In this document: positions 63,011 through 64,000 of the stretch, one piece after another
Layout of the letters: each line of letters begins with the position of its first letter
Position numbering within the stretch: the first letter of the stretch is position 1
Source: an uncultured Dysgonomonas sp.
GTDB taxonomy: Bacteria; Bacteroidota; Bacteroidia; Bacteroidales; Dysgonomonadaceae
NCBI RefSeq assembly: GCF_900079725.1
Contig: NZ_LT599032.1
Location: forward strand, 1,704,209-1,768,208
Direction: 5' to 3'
DNA length: 64,000 nucleotides
Translations under genes and position numbers: made by a program
Notes under the pieces: model-generated
Database searches by the model: none
What the model saw: only the letters and a program-made list of their open reading frames with translations
Told to the model about the DNA's origin: nothing

Positions 63011-64000
63011 ATGAAAATCAGTAATGTATTTTTCTTCATTTGCATCCTTATTTTATCAGCTTGTACATCTATAAATAATGATAGTGCAAATAAACAGCCG
63101 GTCGACTATGTAAATCCTTATATGGGCAACATCAGTCATCTGCTTGTACCTACCTACCCTACCATTCATCTGCCAAACAGTATGCTTAGGGTATATCCCG
63201 AACGAGCCGATTTCACAGGCGATAATGTCAAAGGCCTGCCATTGATTGTAACCAGCCATAGAGGACGTTCGGCTTTCAACTTAAGCCCATATCAGGGAGC
63301 TAAAGAAAATATAAAGCCTGTCATTGCATATAGCTACGACAGGGAAAAGCTGATGCCATACTACTACGAAGTAGACCTGGACGACCAGCAAACGCATATC
63401 CAATATGCACCTTCGCATCAATCGGCTATCTACCAGATTGACTTTTCAAAATCCGAAACACCGGCTTATCTTATATTGAATTCCAAAAACGGAGCAATAA
63501 AAGTAGAGGACAATGCTGTCAGCGGATACCAAAAACTGGAAAATAATACCAACGTATATATATATCTGGAAACAGAACAAACTCCTGTAGAATCCGGCAC
63601 ATGGAAAGACAATGCCATCGACGAAAGCCAAAGACAGGCTGAGGGAGACAATGCTTTTGTTGTACTATATTACGGAGACAAAGCACAAACAATAAACCTT
63701 CGCTATGGTATTTCGTTTATCAGCGAAGAACAAGCAAAGAACAACCTGAAAAGGGAACAAAAAGATTATAACGTAAAACAACTCGCCGATAAAGGACGCG
63801 CGATTTGGAATGAGGTTTTAGGTAAAATTAAGGTGAATGGAAACGACGATACAGAGAAATCTGTATTCTATACATCTCTGTATCGTTGTTATGAACGTCC
63901 GGTTTGCATCAGTGAAGACGGGCACTATTTCAGCGCCTTCGATGGTAAAGTACACGAAGACGGTGGCAAACCGTTCTATACCGACGACTGGATTTGGGAT
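63011..64000 (+). CDS. GH92 family alpha-mannosidase-type protein, truncated by window edge
   Basis: An open frame of 330 codons runs from the ATG at 63011 off the right edge. It starts with a lipoprotein signal (lipobox LILSAC). The next residues, QPVDYVNPYMGNISHLLVPTYP and LPNSMLRVYP, are the hallmark opening of GH92 exo-alpha-mannosidases, and FYTSLYRCYERPV and PFYTDDWIWD match the linker to the catalytic domain. Only the N-terminal part, about 40-45% of a usual 730-780 residues, is visible, so the catalytic residues lie outside. The terminator upstream suggests its own promoter in 62930-63010. Confidence 0.88.
   Translation, partial: MKISNVFFFICILILSACTSINNDSANKQPVDYVNPYMGNISHLLVPTYPTIHLPNSMLRVYPERADFTGDNVKGLPLIVTSHRGRSAFNLSPYQGAKENIKPVIAYSYDREKLMPYYYEVDLDDQQTHIQYAPSHQSAIYQIDFSKSETPAYLILNSKNGAIKVEDNAVSGYQKLENNTNVYIYLETEQTPVESGTWKDNAIDESQRQAEGDNAFVVLYYGDKAQTINLRYGISFISEEQAKNNLKREQKDYNVKQLADKGRAIWNEVLGKIKVNGNDDTEKSVFYTSLYRCYERPVCISEDGHYFSAFDGKVHEDGGKPFYTDDWIWD

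Noticed and set aside
1-64000. CRISPR arrays, prophage, toxin-antitoxin or restriction systems, insertion sequences
   Set aside because: No evenly spaced repeats, cas, transposase, integrase, methyltransferase-nuclease or defence-type proteins were found among the coding regions.

Overview
The window reads as a low-GC Bacteroidales chromosome, most likely a Dysgonomonas-type member of the Dysgonomonadaceae (genus inferred only from protein flavour). Supporting signs are SusC/SusD pairs, many lipoproteins with a Cys after a short hydrophobic leader, a BY-kinase polysaccharide export set, and many promoters with the Bacteroidetes -7 element TAnnTTTG. I see no rRNA, tRNA, CRISPR array, phage or intact insertion sequence. 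Both ends cut genes: ilvE on the left and a GH92 gene on the right.

Positions 1-9.2 kb hold the ilvE end, lptB, and a likely transcription unit ruvX-def-Wza-like-Wza-like-Wzc-like closed by a terminator, then a TPR protein. 9.2-10 kb is a gene-free, repeat-rich interval with a nested inverted repeat. 10-13.4 kb is the classical thrS-infC-rpmI-rplT translation operon. 13.5-30.2 kb carries a DUF1080 protein, an AraC regulator with a VOC protein, class I fumarase, purN, acpP-fabF-rnc, a Tat-exported SQOR-like sulfide:quinone oxidoreductase, asnA, a nucleoside kinase, and a putative regulator followed by a surface protein preceded by a 29-bp inverted repeat. 30.2-39 kb is mostly on the minus strand: copper-type NlpE/HMA pair, gcvP with an MBL hydrolase, Rrf2 with an NmrA-like oxidoreductase, rsmG, a DUF3298 lipoprotein and a VWA lipoprotein. 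39-41.6 kb is a LytS/LytTR-like two-component pair.

41.6-64 kb is a polysaccharide utilisation locus. A minus arm encodes GH95 and a GH99/GH71-like enzyme. A plus arm encodes GH3, a DUF4988 lipoprotein, SusC, SusD, a DUF3823 lipoprotein, a second GH99/GH71-like enzyme, a CBM6-GH43 enzyme and GH92. Between the arms lies an 858-aa single-chain membrane regulator with a periplasmic Kelch-like sensor, one membrane helix and a cytoplasmic winged-helix plus BTAD (SARP-like) output. The locus has no hybrid two-component system, SusR or ECF/anti-sigma pair, and its SusC lacks an STN domain, so this protein is the natural candidate for its regulator.

The main observations from reading the DNA are: that unusual regulator; a 20-bp site repeated at the same 39-bp distance upstream of the -7 elements of the AraC gene and the VOC gene; a CTGTA-N11-TACAG site upstream of both the Rrf2 gene and its oxidoreductase neighbour; a 129-bp inverted-repeat cassette ahead of the surface protein gene; and 26-bp direct repeats rich in TGACA upstream of GH95.
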